NCBI GenBank assembly: GCA_963807355.1
Contig: CAWEBX010000024.1
Span: 1 to 64,000, forward strand
Origin: Nitrobacter sp963807355
GTDB taxonomy: Bacteria > Pseudomonadota > Alphaproteobacteria > Rhizobiales > Xanthobacteraceae
Length of the DNA: 64,000 bases
Reading direction: 5' to 3'
Shown here: one piece after another, positions 27,065 through 36,992 of the stretch
How the letters are laid out: the number at the start of each line of letters is the position of its first letter
Position numbering within the stretch: position 1 is the first letter of the stretch
Translations under genes and position numbers: made by a program
Notes under the pieces: model-generated
Databases searched by the model: none
What the model was told of the DNA's origin: nothing
What the model saw: the letters and a program-made list of their open reading frames with translations, nothing else

Positions 27065-27826
27065 TTAATGTCTAAGCCGATAGCCGGTTCTGAATATCCA
27101 CCATACCATCAACATGCAGGCCGCAAGAAAACCGACTGTCATGCCAATACTCACGAACACGCTGACGTCAGCAATCTCGTAAAAACTCCACCGGAATCCG
27201 CTGATGAGATAGACGACGGGATTAAAAAGCGCGAGGGTTTGCCAAGTCTGCGGCAGCATGTTGATCGAATAAAAACTTCCTCCGAGGAATGTTAGCGGCG
27301 TGATGATCAACATCGGAATCATCTGCAGTTTCTCGAAACCGTCGGCCCAAATCCCGATGATGAAGCCGAAAAGGCTGAAGGTCACTGAGGTCAATATCAG
27401 AAAGGTCAGCATCCATATCGGGTGATGAATGTGCAATGGCACGAACAGGCCGGCGGTGGCCAGAATGATCAGGCCTAGAATGATCGATTTGGTCGCAGCC
27501 GCCCCCACATAGCCGAGGACAATCTCGAAATAGGAGACCGGGGCCGACAGTATCTCGTAAATGGTGCCTATGAACTTTGGGAAGTAGATCCCGAACGATG
27601 CGTTGGTGATACTTTGCGTCAGCACCGACAACATTATGAGCCCGGGCACAATGAAAGTGCCGTAACTGACGCCCTCGACCTGAGTGATGCGCGATCCGAT
27701 TGCCGCGCCGAACACCACAAAATAAAGCGAGGTCGAAACCACCGGTGACACGATGCTTTGCAGCAGCGTGCGCCAAGTGCGCGCCATTTCGAACTTGTAA
27801 ATCGCCTGCACGGCTCCAAAATTCAT
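27065..27826 (-). CDS. ABC-2 type transporter permease
   Basis: 253 residues with six predicted membrane helices and an ABC2_membrane domain; the C-terminal region contains the family signature (PLTFLGGSFYSINMLPQTWQ, FNPVVYLISGFRWSFYE), as in NodJ/DrrB-type exporters. The start lies 2 bp after the stop of the ATPase gene at 27829, so the two form one exporter operon in the inner membrane. The substrate is unknown; a drug, lipid or polysaccharide is possible. Confidence 0.9.
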   Translation of the reverse strand: MNFGAVQAIYKFEMARTWRTLLQSIVSPVVSTSLYFVVFGAAIGSRITQVEGVSYGTFIVPGLIMLSVLTQSITNASFGIYFPKFIGTIYEILSAPVSYFEIVLGYVGAAATKSIILGLIILATAGLFVPLHIHHPIWMLTFLILTSVTFSLFGFIIGIWADGFEKLQMIPMLIITPLTFLGGSFYSINMLPQTWQTLALFNPVVYLISGFRWSFYEIADVSVFVSIGMTVGFLAACMLMVWWIFRTGYRLRH

Positions 27827-27828
27827 GG

Positions 27829-28749
27829 TCAGGTCCTCACCAGGCTGACGAAGATCTCTTCCAGCGAGCTTTCGGTGGTGTCGAGGTCGGAAAATCTGAT
27901 ACCCGCGGCACGGAGATCGCTCAGCAGGCTGGTGATGCCAGTGTGCTCACTTTGGGTATCATAGGTATAGATCACTTGCATTCCGTCTGCGGCAAGTTCG
28001 AGATTGTAAGCCGCCAACGTTGCAGGTATGGCTTCGACCTTGCTCTGCAAATGAAGCTTCAACCGCTTTTTGCCGAGCTTCTGCATCAGCGCTGCCTTTT
28101 CTTCGACGAGAATGATCTCGCCCCTATTGATGACGCCGACCCGGTCCGCCATTTCTTGAGCTTCTTCGATGTAATGCGTCGTCAGAATGATCGTGACGCC
28201 CAAGGCTCGCAGCGCGCGCACCATCTCCCACATGGCTTTCCGTAATTCGACATCGACCCCCGCTGTGGGCTCGTCGAGAAACAGCACTTGCGGCTCGTGC
28301 GAAAGGGCCTTCGCAATCATAACACGTCGTTTCATGCCCCCGGACAGCGTGACGATCTTGCTATCTTTCTTGTCCCACAACGAGAGATCTCTCAGGACCT
28401 TCTCGATATGGGCCGGGTTCTTGGGCTTTCCGAACAGCCCACGGCTGAAACTCACGGTCGCCCAGACCGTTTCGAACGCATCAGTATGCAGTTCCTGCGG
28501 CACCAGTCCGATCAGCGCGCGGGTAGCTCGATAGTCGCGCCGGATGTCCCGACCGTCGACCCGCACCTGACCTGCGGACGCGTTGGTGATGCCGCAAATG
28601 ATGCTGATGAGCGTTGTCTTGCCGGCGCCATTGGGGCCGAGCAGTGCGAAAATCTCACCCCGTTTGATATCGAGGTCGATGCTCTTCAGTGCTGCGAAGC
28701 CGGACGCGTAGGTCTTCGACAAGCCGGAAATAGATATGATGGGCGACAT
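27829..28749 (-). CDS. ABC transporter ATP-binding protein (partner of the ABC-2 permease)
   Basis: 306 residues with Walker A LLGPNGAGKTTLIS near 37-50, the signature TLSGGMKRRVMIAKALSHEP, Walker B VLFLDEPTAGVDVE and H-loop ILTTHYIEEAQEMADR. A C-terminal extension of about 80 residues is typical of the NodI/DrrA subfamily. It powers export through the permease encoded 2 bp downstream. Complete and standard in length. Confidence 0.93.
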   Translation of the reverse strand: MSPIISISGLSKTYASGFAALKSIDLDIKRGEIFALLGPNGAGKTTLISIICGITNASAGQVRVDGRDIRRDYRATRALIGLVPQELHTDAFETVWATVSFSRGLFGKPKNPAHIEKVLRDLSLWDKKDSKIVTLSGGMKRRVMIAKALSHEPQVLFLDEPTAGVDVELRKAMWEMVRALRALGVTIILTTHYIEEAQEMADRVGVINRGEIILVEEKAALMQKLGKKRLKLHLQSKVEAIPATLAAYNLELAADGMQVIYTYDTQSEHTGITSLLSDLRAAGIRFSDLDTTESSLEEIFVSLVRT

Positions 28750-28868
28750 GCGAGCTTGACACGCTGTAAGCTGGTGGAAAAGGGACGACGAGAAGATGAT
28801 ATCGCGTCGAATGGCAGGATGATGGAATGGAGATCAGATAGGAACACGTGCGGTGGTTCGCAATTCGG

Positions 28869-31319
28869 CTATACCCGCTTCACAAAGCTATCGACCACCT
28901 TTTTGTCGCCGGCTTTTTCGAAAGCGATGGTCAGCTTGTTGCCATCGATCCGCGCCACTTTTCCGTAGCCGAATTTCTGGTGAAAGACCCGGTCGCCAAG
29001 TGAGAACTCGGATGTCGTGCCGGTAGATTTCGCGACCAGTTCGCCTTCGATGGTCAATGGCGTGTACTTCGACTTCGATCGGCTCGCAGCATAGGGTGCA
29101 TTGGTCTCGTTAAATCCGCCCCGACCGCGATTGGCCTGCGCGCGTTGCCAGCCAGGCGTCGCATAGCTCGAGCCAAACGCCTCGATGTTGTCGAACCGCG
29201 AGGGGCCGTAACCGCCTGTTCCGCCCCATCCCGACCCACCCTTCGATTCCGTGATCTCGACGTTTTCCACCGGCAGTTCGTCGAGGAAGCGGGACGGAAT
29301 CGTCGTCGACCATGAGCCGTGGATACGGCGATTGGTAGCGAAATAGAGCTTTGCGCGTCGGCGCGCCCGTGTCAGCCCGACGTGCGCGAGGCGGCGCTCT
29401 TCTTCGAGACCAGAGCGTCCCTGCTCATCCAGCGCGCGCTGATGGGGAAACAGACCTTCCTCCCAGCCTGGCAGGAAGACGCTGTCGAATTCGAGCCCTT
29501 TGGCGGAATGCAGCGTCATGACCGAGACGGCATCCTCGTCGGCGCCGCCGTCGCGATCCATCACCAGAGATATATGCTCGAGAAAGCCTTGCAGATTTTC
29601 GAACTCCTCCATCGAGCGTACCAGTTCTTTCAGATTCTCTAGGCGGCCAGCAGCATCGGCCGAGCGATCCTTCTGCCACATCTCTGTGTAGCCGCTCTCG
29701 TCCAGCACGATCTCGGCAAGTTCGGTGTGCGGTATGGCCTCTCGCTGCACGCGCCACCGGTCGAAGCTCTCGACCAAAGCGCGCAGCGATCCGCGCGCTT
29801 TCGGTTTCAACTCGTCGGTTTCGACAACGGTGCGGGCCGCTTCGCTGAGCGGGATCTGCCGCTTTCGCGCGATCCCATGCAGCGTCTGGACGGTGGCATC
29901 GCCCAGGCCACGTTTGGGGACGTTGACGATGCGCTCGAAGGCAAGATCATCAGCTGGCGAGTTGATGAGGCGCAGATAGGCGAGCGCGTCGCGGATTTCG
30001 GCGCGCTCGTAGAAGCGAGGACCGCCGATAACGCGATAGGGTAGGCCAAGCGTGACAAAGCGGTCTTCGAACTCGCGCATCTGGAATGAGGCGCGCACCA
30101 GAATTGCGATATCATTCAGTTTTTCGCCGGCGCGCTGGAGCTGTTCGATTTCCTCGCCAATGGCTCGGGCTTCCTCCTCGGAATCCCAGGAGCCGGTGAC
30201 GGTGACCTTCTCGCCGTCGATATCCTCGGTACGTAATGTCTTGCCGAGCCTGCCTTCGTTATGCGCGATCAGGTGCGAGGCAGCGGCGAGGATATGGCCG
30301 GTTGAGCGGTAGTTACGCTCCAGTCGGATCACCTTGGCGCCTGGAAAATCGTGCTCGAAGCGCAGGATGTTATCCACCTCGGCGCCGCGCCAGCCGTAGA
30401 TCGACTGGTCGTCGTCGCCGACGCAGCAGATGTTTTTGGGCTGGGCCGTGCGCGGGCTCGGATCCTCTCCCGGAGAGGGAGCGGGAAAATGCGCTTGCGA
30501 TGAAGGCGGCGCCTGCGACAGCAACCGCAGCCATAGATATTGCGCAACGTTCGTGTCCTGATACTCGTCGACAAGGATGAACTTGAAGCGGTTCTGGTAT
30601 TGCCGCAGCACGTCCGGATGCTCGCGGAACAGCCGGACGTTCTCCAGCAGCAAATCACCGAAGTCCACTGCATTGAGGATTTTCAACCGCGCCTGGTAGG
30701 CGGCGTAAAGCTTGCCGCCGCGACCGTTGCCGAATACGGAGGCTTCGCCCGACGGCACCTGTGTGGGCGTCAGTCCGCGGTTCTTCCAGCCGTCGATCAA
30801 CCCGGCCAGCATCCGCGCGGGCCAGCGCTTGTCGTCGATGTTGTCGGCCTGCAGAAGCTGTTTGAGCAGGCGGATTTGATCGTCGACATCGAGAATCGTG
30901 AAGTTGGATTTGAGTTGCACCAATTCGGCATGAACGCGCAGGATCCGGCCCGCAATGGAATGAAAGGTGCCGAGCCACGGCATACCTTCGACTGCTTGCC
31001 CGAGCATCTGGCCGAGACGATGCTTCATCTCGCGCGCGGCCTTATTGGTGAAGGTCACCGACAAGATCTCGCCAGGGCGGGCGCGGCCCTGGCTGAGAAT
31101 ATGCGCGATGCGGGTCGTCAGCACGCGGGTCTTGCCTGTTCCCGCACCGGCCAGCACCAGAACCGGTCCGTCCAATGTTTCCACGGCCTCGCGCTGTTCC
31201 GGATTGAGCCCGCTCAGATATCGTGGCGTTGCTGCGGCCCGCGCGCGCGCAGCGATGCCGCCGGCGGCGGGCTGGTGCTCGGAAACGTTGCTATGGATCA
31301 GTCTACTTGGATCGGTCAT
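28869..31319 (-). CDS. uvrD: UvrD/PcrA-type DNA helicase
   Basis: About 816 residues from ATG 31319. Motifs include LNPEQREAVE, LAGAGTGKTRVLTTRIAHIL, FTNKAAREMKHRL, DEYQDTNVAQY, GDDDQSIYGWRGAEVDN, LERNYRSTGHIL, VMTLHSAKGLEFD and LAHVGLTRARRRAKLYFA. The C-terminus carries the PcrA/UvrD Tudor-like domain (LGDRVFHQKFGYGKVARIDG). It removes UvrC-nicked oligonucleotides and clears recombination and transcription intermediates. One oddity is an unusual Pro/Ser-rich stretch (HFPAPSPGEDPSPRTAQP) just before the QSIYGWRG motif, encoded partly by a small palindrome at 30464-30478. Confidence 0.95.
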   Translation of the reverse strand: MTDPSRLIHSNVSEHQPAAGGIAARARAAATPRYLSGLNPEQREAVETLDGPVLVLAGAGTGKTRVLTTRIAHILSQGRARPGEILSVTFTNKAAREMKHRLGQMLGQAVEGMPWLGTFHSIAGRILRVHAELVQLKSNFTILDVDDQIRLLKQLLQADNIDDKRWPARMLAGLIDGWKNRGLTPTQVPSGEASVFGNGRGGKLYAAYQARLKILNAVDFGDLLLENVRLFREHPDVLRQYQNRFKFILVDEYQDTNVAQYLWLRLLSQAPPSSQAHFPAPSPGEDPSPRTAQPKNICCVGDDDQSIYGWRGAEVDNILRFEHDFPGAKVIRLERNYRSTGHILAAASHLIAHNEGRLGKTLRTEDIDGEKVTVTGSWDSEEEARAIGEEIEQLQRAGEKLNDIAILVRASFQMREFEDRFVTLGLPYRVIGGPRFYERAEIRDALAYLRLINSPADDLAFERIVNVPKRGLGDATVQTLHGIARKRQIPLSEAARTVVETDELKPKARGSLRALVESFDRWRVQREAIPHTELAEIVLDESGYTEMWQKDRSADAAGRLENLKELVRSMEEFENLQGFLEHISLVMDRDGGADEDAVSVMTLHSAKGLEFDSVFLPGWEEGLFPHQRALDEQGRSGLEEERRLAHVGLTRARRRAKLYFATNRRIHGSWSTTIPSRFLDELPVENVEITESKGGSGWGGTGGYGPSRFDNIEAFGSSYATPGWQRAQANRGRGGFNETNAPYAASRSKSKYTPLTIEGELVAKSTGTTSEFSLGDRVFHQKFGYGKVARIDGNKLTIAFEKAGDKKVVDSFVKRV

Positions 31320-31585
31320 GCGAATCGTCTTTCCCCACGATGACACTGCTGGCCAGCGAAGGGGAGAGCCCTCTTGGTCGGATCAAAGAAATATATAGGG
31401 CGACGCGCTTCGTAGCGGCTTTTCTGCGTCCACGCCAATGGAATGATCTCGCCGCGTTCGACGTTTTGTTCCCCAAAAGCCGCTCATTTTCAGAACTTTC
31501 TCGTATAGGGCCTGGCGGAACTATTGTTCCGGTGACGGATTGTTTTTCAGTCACGCGCAAAGCGCGCAAAAAGGGAGGCCAGATC

Positions 31586-31759
31586 ATGTTGAATTGGGTG
31601 GTGACGTTCCTGGTCATTGCATTGATTGCCGGCGTTTTGGGCTTTGGAGGTATCGCGGGCGCCTCGATCGAAATCGCGAAGATCATCTTTTTCATCGCGC
31701 TGATTCTGTTAGTGGTTTCAGCGGTGGTCGGGTTGTTGCGCGGCCGACCCGGCGCATAG
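31586..31759 (+). CDS. DUF1328 family small membrane protein
   Basis: 57 residues starting at ATG 31586 with AAGGGAGG at 31571-31578. It has two transmembrane helices (LNWVVTFLVIALIAGVLGFG and IAKIIFFIALILLVVSAVVG) and a short RGRPGA tail, matching the YtjA/DUF1328 family, which is widespread and uncharacterised. Some family members are linked to stress responses, which is not shown here. Confidence 0.9.
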   Translation: MLNWVVTFLVIALIAGVLGFGGIAGASIEIAKIIFFIALILLVVSAVVGLLRGRPGA

Positions 31760-32368
31760 CGCGCGGGTTCTAACCTGGGGTGTCGAGGGCATCGCGATTG
31801 TCCGGCGCTGTGCCCTCGGGGACGCGCGATGCTGCTGCAAGCGCAACGACGGCCTGAAGGGGGCACTGCTATCGGAGGCGAGGGGGACGGCGTTGCGGGC
31901 GGCCATCTGGACGTGAAGCGTCATCGTTCGGAGGTTGCCGAGAGGCTTCCTCGGTGAGCGTGTTGTAATTTCCTCTCCCTCACGCAGATGCTTTTCGTCG
32001 ATCAATCAGAAGAGTTGGTTCTGCAATTGGGCCGTCCAGGCGATTTCCCGCAAATAGCGTAAATGGGATTCGGCCATGAACGCAGGAGGCGCGGGCACGC
32101 TTTCATGTAATCGAGGCCGATTCCCCAGTTCGACCCAGAACAGGTCGGTGCGCGATGATGGATCACTTGACCGCCATCATCGCTTCGAACTGTCTGTGCC
32201 GCCATTTCCAGGAACTATACGCTGCCTGCCGTCGCTGCGACTTTGCCACAGTTGTTATTAGTATAAGGATGCGGCATTCGTTTTAGTGCGCCTCGCAGAG
32301 TCCGGAAGCCGAACCCGGGGGCGAACCGAACGAATGCAATTTTGTCGGAAGGATCAGAGGGGGACACC
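31760..32368. other. Intergenic stretch of about 600 bp
   Basis: Several short frames occur on both strands, for example at 31718-32005 minus and 32002-32205 minus, but none has domain, signal or start-site support. The last 20 bases hold the leader of the AsmA gene (GAGGGGGAC). Confidence 0.4.
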
Positions 32369-35300
32369 GTGCAGACGACACTGCTCGGCTTGGCGATTAC
32401 ATTCATTGTTGCGCTCATCGCCGCGCTGATCGGGCCGCATTTCATCGACTGGAGCCGATTTCGGTCCCAGTTCGAGACAGAGGCGGCGCGCGTGATCGGC
32501 GCGCCAGTGCGGGTCGAGGGTGGGATCGACGCCCGGCTGCTGCCGTCGCCGTCATTGCGGCTTAAGTCGGTATTCGTTGGAAGGCCGAACGACCCGGGAC
32601 AGTTACAGGCCGACAGTCTCGCCGTCGAATTCAGCCTTGGTTCGCTGATGCGTGGAGAGTGGCGCGCAACCGAATTGACGATCAACGGTGTTGCGCTCGA
32701 CCTCGGTCTCAATGACAGAGAGCGGATGGGCTGGCCACTATCGCTCAATTTCGGCTCGCTTTCTGTTGATCAGTTGAATCTCACCGGCCGCGTGGCGTTT
32801 CATGATGCTGCAAGCCGCAGCACTTTGGAATTGAACGACATCGCGTTCAGTGGAGAGGTGCGGCCATCGGGAGCTTCCGTGCGCGGCGACGGCAATTTCG
32901 TGTTGTCAGGAACGCGATATCCCTTCCAAATTTCGCTCGCACAGGCGAGTGTCGGCGGTGCCAGCCGTGTTCATGTCGCGATCGATCCCGGAACGCGGGC
33001 GGAGTTCATCGACGTCGATGGGATCTTGTCATTCGACGAACAGATCCCGCGTTTCGATGGCGCGCTGACGCTGGCAGGTGCTGGGGAATCTGTCGGCAAA
33101 AACTTTTCGGTCGTCCCCTCTCAAAGACCATGGCGTGTATCGGCCAACGTAAAAGCAGATCCGAAAGGCGCGCGTCTCGAGCAGGTTGATGCTAGTTATG
33201 GTAGTGCCGACTCTGCGCTGAGGCTCACAGGCAAAGGAGACATTCGTTTCGGCTCGTCGCCCCGGCTTCGCGCTGCATTCTCCGCGCGTCAACTCGACGC
33301 CGACCGCCTGTTTGCCAAGGAACAGGCCGATCCCGCAAAGAGGTTGCAGACAATGCAACGTTATCTAACAAAAATCCCGAAACCATGGCTCTCCGCTGAC
33401 ATAGAGATCAGCGCCGACCAGATCATGCTGGGCGGCCGCCCGATACAAAATTTCAGTACTGACTTACGCAGCGACGCTGCTTCATGGACAATCAGCCGGC
33501 TAGAATTCCACGCTCCCGGCGCCACACGAATGGCGGTTAACGGCGCGATCCTGCTGCCCGGACCGTCGCCGCAACTCAACGGTGCGCTCGACGTTGAATC
33601 GTCTGATTCCGATACCTTCATCGCATGGTTGCAAGGCCGCGGCGAAGTCACTCATCTGAGCCGAAAGCCGCTGCGTGTGCAAAGCAAGTTGACTGCTGAT
33701 CAAAGCCAGGTGGTCTTCGAACAGCTCAAGGCCAATATCGAGGGTGGCAGCGTTGAAGGGCGGCTGGCGTTTGTCGATTTGACGCCAGAGAACGGTACGC
33801 GGGCCGAAGCTGAACTCAAAGCGGATCGTCTCGATCTTGATGCGGCGGCGAGTCTGGTGCGCGCGGTCGCGGCATTGCAAGACGATCGGCCCAGTGAGGG
33901 ACGATTGTCCTTAAATGTTGATCACGCGATGTGGGCGACATGGGAGTTCGGTCCATTTCTCGCCGAACTGAGTTACGGGCCAGCGGCAATCTCGCTCGAA
34001 CAATTGAAAGTCGGCTCCTCCGGTGGACTCATGATCGATAGCTCCGGCGCGTTCGACCGCATCAATACGACCGGAAAGTTATCGTTGAATGCGACGTCTG
34101 AGTCGGTTGCCCCGATGGCGAGCGTGATTGCTCCGCTCGCACCGAGCGTCGCGGCGCGCCTCGATGCGATACCGGCGGCCGCGGGGGCTGCCCAGCTTCG
34201 CCTCACGCTCAACGTTGGTAAGAGCCTTGCCGACAACAACAAGGCAGATGCCAGCGCTACACTCGACGTCAATCTGCCGCAACTGAAAGGCTCACTGTCA
34301 CTGGTTGCAGCACCTTCACTCGCGGCGGTGCGCGCCGCCGATTTTGATGTATTGGCACGCAGCGAGGTGACGCTTCGGACGAAGCTGACGTCGGAGCGCG
34401 GCGGGGGCGTGCCGATGCTGCTGGGTCTTGATCGTGTGATCGCGGTTGCGAACCCATCTGTACTGGAAGCTACAGCGACGGGAACCTGGCGTACCCCGGC
34501 CCAGCTAAATGCGAGGGTGTCAGGAGCCGATCTCGATGCCGAAATAAAAGGAATGGTGCAGCCGTGGTCATCGGATCGGAAGGCGGACCTTAATCTCACA
34601 GTTCACCGCGTCGATCTCAAGCCACGACCGAATCTTCAGCCGTCCGGTCCCGACGGTCAGGACGTCAGGCTCTCGTCACATGTCACCCTGGCCGACGACA
34701 AGCTGATTTTCAGCGATCTCGATAGCGCGATCGGCGGCTCGCGCATGCGCGGGCATGTTACGGTCAGTCTAGGAAACGAAAGCCGCTTCGATGGCGAACT
34801 CGGAATCAATACGCTCGATCTGGTGACGGTGTTCGGACTTGCAGTCGACTTCGGGGGGCGTGATCCGGCGGAGCCGTTGAATGTCGGCCTGCCGGAGGGG
34901 TGGCGCGGTCAACTGGCTTTCGCGGCGCTGCGCGGCACGTTGCCGGGAGGCGCTGAATTGAGACCCGTCAGCGGCGTTGTCAAAGGGGACGACCATTCCC
35001 TGACGTTCGATGCGATGAAGGGGAAAATCGGCGATGGCGATGCCACGGCAAGCCTCCATGTTGGGCAGACCGCCGAAGGCGTTGCCTTGAATGCGAACGT
35101 CCAGTTCACCAACGTCGAGGGGGCAGCATTGCAATACGGTGCGCTGACGATGCCTGCCGGCCGCACCTCCGCGCGGATCACACTCGCCAGCCGGGGCCGC
35201 AGCGCGTCGGCGATGGTGGGAGCGTTGTCTGGCGACGGGGTGGTCACGCTCGATCATGCTCGGATTTCGGGGCTTGATCCGCACATGTTCGAAGTTGCGA

Positions 35301-35746
35301 TCAATGGCAATGTCGAGCGGGGATCGGACGATGCTAAATTGCAGGAGATCGTAGAGCAATCTCTCTCCGCCGGTCCGCTGTCGGTCGCATCGGCGCAAAT
35401 TCCGTTCACGGTGAGGGATGGCCGTTTGCGTGTTAGCCCAACGCCGTTAGACGGCGAAGGTGCGCTGGCGATTGTCTCCGGCAGCTATGACATCACGTCA
35501 GATCAAGTCGATATGCGCGCCGGCCTTGCGTCAACCTCGACCGGATCTGCGAACGATCGTCCGCAAGTTCAGATATTCGCAGTTGGACCGTCCTACGCGA
35601 TAAACCGGGCTATTGATGTCGCGGCGCTGTCCTCATGGCTTGCGGTGAGGTCGATCGATCGCGAGTCTCGCAGAACTCAACTCGATCGAGCAAAGCCTGG
35701 AGCCGGCTCCGAGCGTTTCCCCGGCGCCGGCATCCCTGCAGGCTGA
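32369..35746 (+). CDS. AsmA family protein with a probable C-terminal frameshift
   Basis: 1125 residues from GTG 32369, preceded by GAGGGGGAC. An N-terminal membrane anchor (TTLLGLAITFIVALIAALIG) is followed by FIDWSRFRSQFETEAARVIG and IDARLLPSPSLRLKSV, the AsmA start, and a long beta-rich periplasmic body. AsmA-like proteins probably bridge inner and outer membranes for phospholipid transport. After SSWLAVRSIDRESRR the frame soon ends at 35746, but removing one A at 35674-35675 gives a Pro-rich tail (LNSIEQSLEPAPSVSPAPA) like that of relatives. The last 23 or so residues are therefore probably an artefact or a recent change. Confidence 0.85.
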   Translation: MQTTLLGLAITFIVALIAALIGPHFIDWSRFRSQFETEAARVIGAPVRVEGGIDARLLPSPSLRLKSVFVGRPNDPGQLQADSLAVEFSLGSLMRGEWRATELTINGVALDLGLNDRERMGWPLSLNFGSLSVDQLNLTGRVAFHDAASRSTLELNDIAFSGEVRPSGASVRGDGNFVLSGTRYPFQISLAQASVGGASRVHVAIDPGTRAEFIDVDGILSFDEQIPRFDGALTLAGAGESVGKNFSVVPSQRPWRVSANVKADPKGARLEQVDASYGSADSALRLTGKGDIRFGSSPRLRAAFSARQLDADRLFAKEQADPAKRLQTMQRYLTKIPKPWLSADIEISADQIMLGGRPIQNFSTDLRSDAASWTISRLEFHAPGATRMAVNGAILLPGPSPQLNGALDVESSDSDTFIAWLQGRGEVTHLSRKPLRVQSKLTADQSQVVFEQLKANIEGGSVEGRLAFVDLTPENGTRAEAELKADRLDLDAAASLVRAVAALQDDRPSEGRLSLNVDHAMWATWEFGPFLAELSYGPAAISLEQLKVGSSGGLMIDSSGAFDRINTTGKLSLNATSESVAPMASVIAPLAPSVAARLDAIPAAAGAAQLRLTLNVGKSLADNNKADASATLDVNLPQLKGSLSLVAAPSLAAVRAADFDVLARSEVTLRTKLTSERGGGVPMLLGLDRVIAVANPSVLEATATGTWRTPAQLNARVSGADLDAEIKGMVQPWSSDRKADLNLTVHRVDLKPRPNLQPSGPDGQDVRLSSHVTLADDKLIFSDLDSAIGGSRMRGHVTVSLGNESRFDGELGINTLDLVTVFGLAVDFGGRDPAEPLNVGLPEGWRGQLAFAALRGTLPGGAELRPVSGVVKGDDHSLTFDAMKGKIGDGDATASLHVGQTAEGVALNANVQFTNVEGAALQYGALTMPAGRTSARITLASRGRSASAMVGALSGDGVVTLDHARISGLDPHMFEVAINGNVERGSDDAKLQEIVEQSLSAGPLSVASAQIPFTVRDGRLRVSPTPLDGEGALAIVSGSYDITSDQVDMRAGLASTSTGSANDRPQVQIFAVGPSYAINRAIDVAALSSWLAVRSIDRESRRTQLDRAKPGAGSERFPGAGIPAG

Positions 35747-36092
35747 ACCGTCAAATCTTTCCGCTAGTCTACTGGCTTCGGACGCAGCACCCGTCACTCA
35801 TCCACCAATACCAAAGCGGGATCCTCGGCGGTTCGCGGCAAGACGTCGGATGGCTGTCCCGCTACCGTCTCGGCGTCCGACGACTGCCGCCCGGGCATCC
35901 CGTGTGCCGACACCGCCGTCGGTTGCGCGTTTGCCGGTGGAGACACAGCTCGTGGCGCCAAGGCCGGTGCGCCAGCGCTGAGGCCGCCCGTCTCCGCCGG
36001 AGGAACGAAGCCGGTGCGTCAACTCGCGAAGAAGTGTCCCCGACCAAGTCCGGGTGTTCCTTCTGATTTGCTCCGAGCCGACAGTAGTGGAG

Positions 36093-36425
36093 CTACTTCG
36101 GGCCAAGCGGCGCAAGCCGCGTTGACGGTGCCTGACGTTCGCCGATGAACATGGTGCTTACCGCTCGCGTGCGAAAATGCTCGAGGACATACAGACGAAT
36201 CGCCGAAGACAAATTGCTGGTCCTGCGATTGGTATCGATCGAAGCAATTTGTGTGGAAAGGGTTATGCCCCGCCGTGTCGCGATATCCTTCAGGCTGGTC
36301 CAGAACGCATCTTCGAGGCTGACACTGGTCTTGTGACCACCGACGACCACCAATCTTTTGACGACGGCATATTCGCGCAATGGTCCTGGTTCTCCGCGGC
36401 GGTCGCCGCTTTCGTCGTTTTGCAT
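36093..36425 (-). CDS. Ribbon-helix-helix (RHH_4) domain protein, copy 1
   Basis: About 110 residues from ATG 36425, chosen because TGGAG lies about 8 bases upstream; longer starts exist. The core is KTSVSLEDAFWTSLKDIATR, then ASIDTNRRTSNLSSAIRLYV, the RHH_4 (PF13467) pattern, which pairs a beta-ribbon with two helices for DNA binding or toxin-antitoxin-like dimers. It is closely similar to the protein at 36738-36992, about 310 bp away on the same strand, so the pair arose by duplication. Its target is unknown. Confidence 0.8.
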   Translation of the reverse strand: MQNDESGDRRGEPGPLREYAVVKRLVVVGGHKTSVSLEDAFWTSLKDIATRRGITLSTQIASIDTNRRTSNLSSAIRLYVLEHFRTRAVSTMFIGERQAPSTRLAPLGPK

Positions 36426-36737
36426 GATTGACTCCATCTGTATTCCGGCAAGCCTCATCATCGGCGCACGATGAGATCTCACCGGATGTTTGTTCGGTCT
36501 AACTGCGAAAGCGGTGCTGCGGACCGTCGGTGGACCGCGCTGCGGGCATGCAGGTGACTTCGCGGTCCACCTCTGATCGGCGCGATGGCAGATCGTCAAG
36601 GTGCAGGTACATAGTAGCTGAAAGTACCCGGCGTCGGTATTCGGGAAATAACCTAGCCCGGCCCACTATCGTGACGCCGACGTGCGCAGACATACGGATG
36701 AGAATTGCGCCAGTGATCTGCAGAGAGTCGATGCCTG

Positions 36738-36992
36738 CTATCCGAGGCTAGGACTGTGTTCGGATCCGGACGTCGTCGCGCGGCTTCGAAAGTAGTCCAG
36801 CACGAAGAGACGGATTGCCGAGGAGAGGTTGCCCTGTTGGCGGTTGCTGTCGATCTCCCCGACGAGTTCGGACAGGGTCATGTCGCGGTGACTCGAAATT
36901 TCTTTCATCCCGTTCCAGAATGCTTCCTCGAGGCTCACGCTCGTCTTGTGACCAGCCACTACGATCGATCGTTTCACTACTGGCGATTTCAT
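36738..36992 (-). CDS. Ribbon-helix-helix (RHH_4) domain protein, copy 2
   Basis: 84 residues: VVKRSIVVAGHKTSVSLEEA, then FWNGMKEISSHRDMTLSELV and NLSSAIRLFVLDYFRSRA, a complete RHH_4 domain. The ATG overlaps the stop of the DUF4169 gene (ATGA at 36989-36992), so the two are translationally coupled. In related genomes this pair lies next to fumC and sspB; here an IS3 remnant separates it from fumC. Compared with copy 1 it lacks the N-terminal polar extension. Confidence 0.85.
   Translation of the reverse strand: MKSPVVKRSIVVAGHKTSVSLEEAFWNGMKEISSHRDMTLSELVGEIDSNRQQGNLSSAIRLFVLDYFRSRATTSGSEHSPSLG

Noticed and set aside
31456..31471. GTTC-N8-GTTC as a LexA site upstream of the DUF1328 gene
   Set aside because: The spacing is 8 instead of 7, so it does not fit the alphaproteobacterial consensus.
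31718..32205. Two short minus-strand genes before the AsmA gene
   Set aside because: No start signals, domains or plausible composition; retained only as intergenic sequence.
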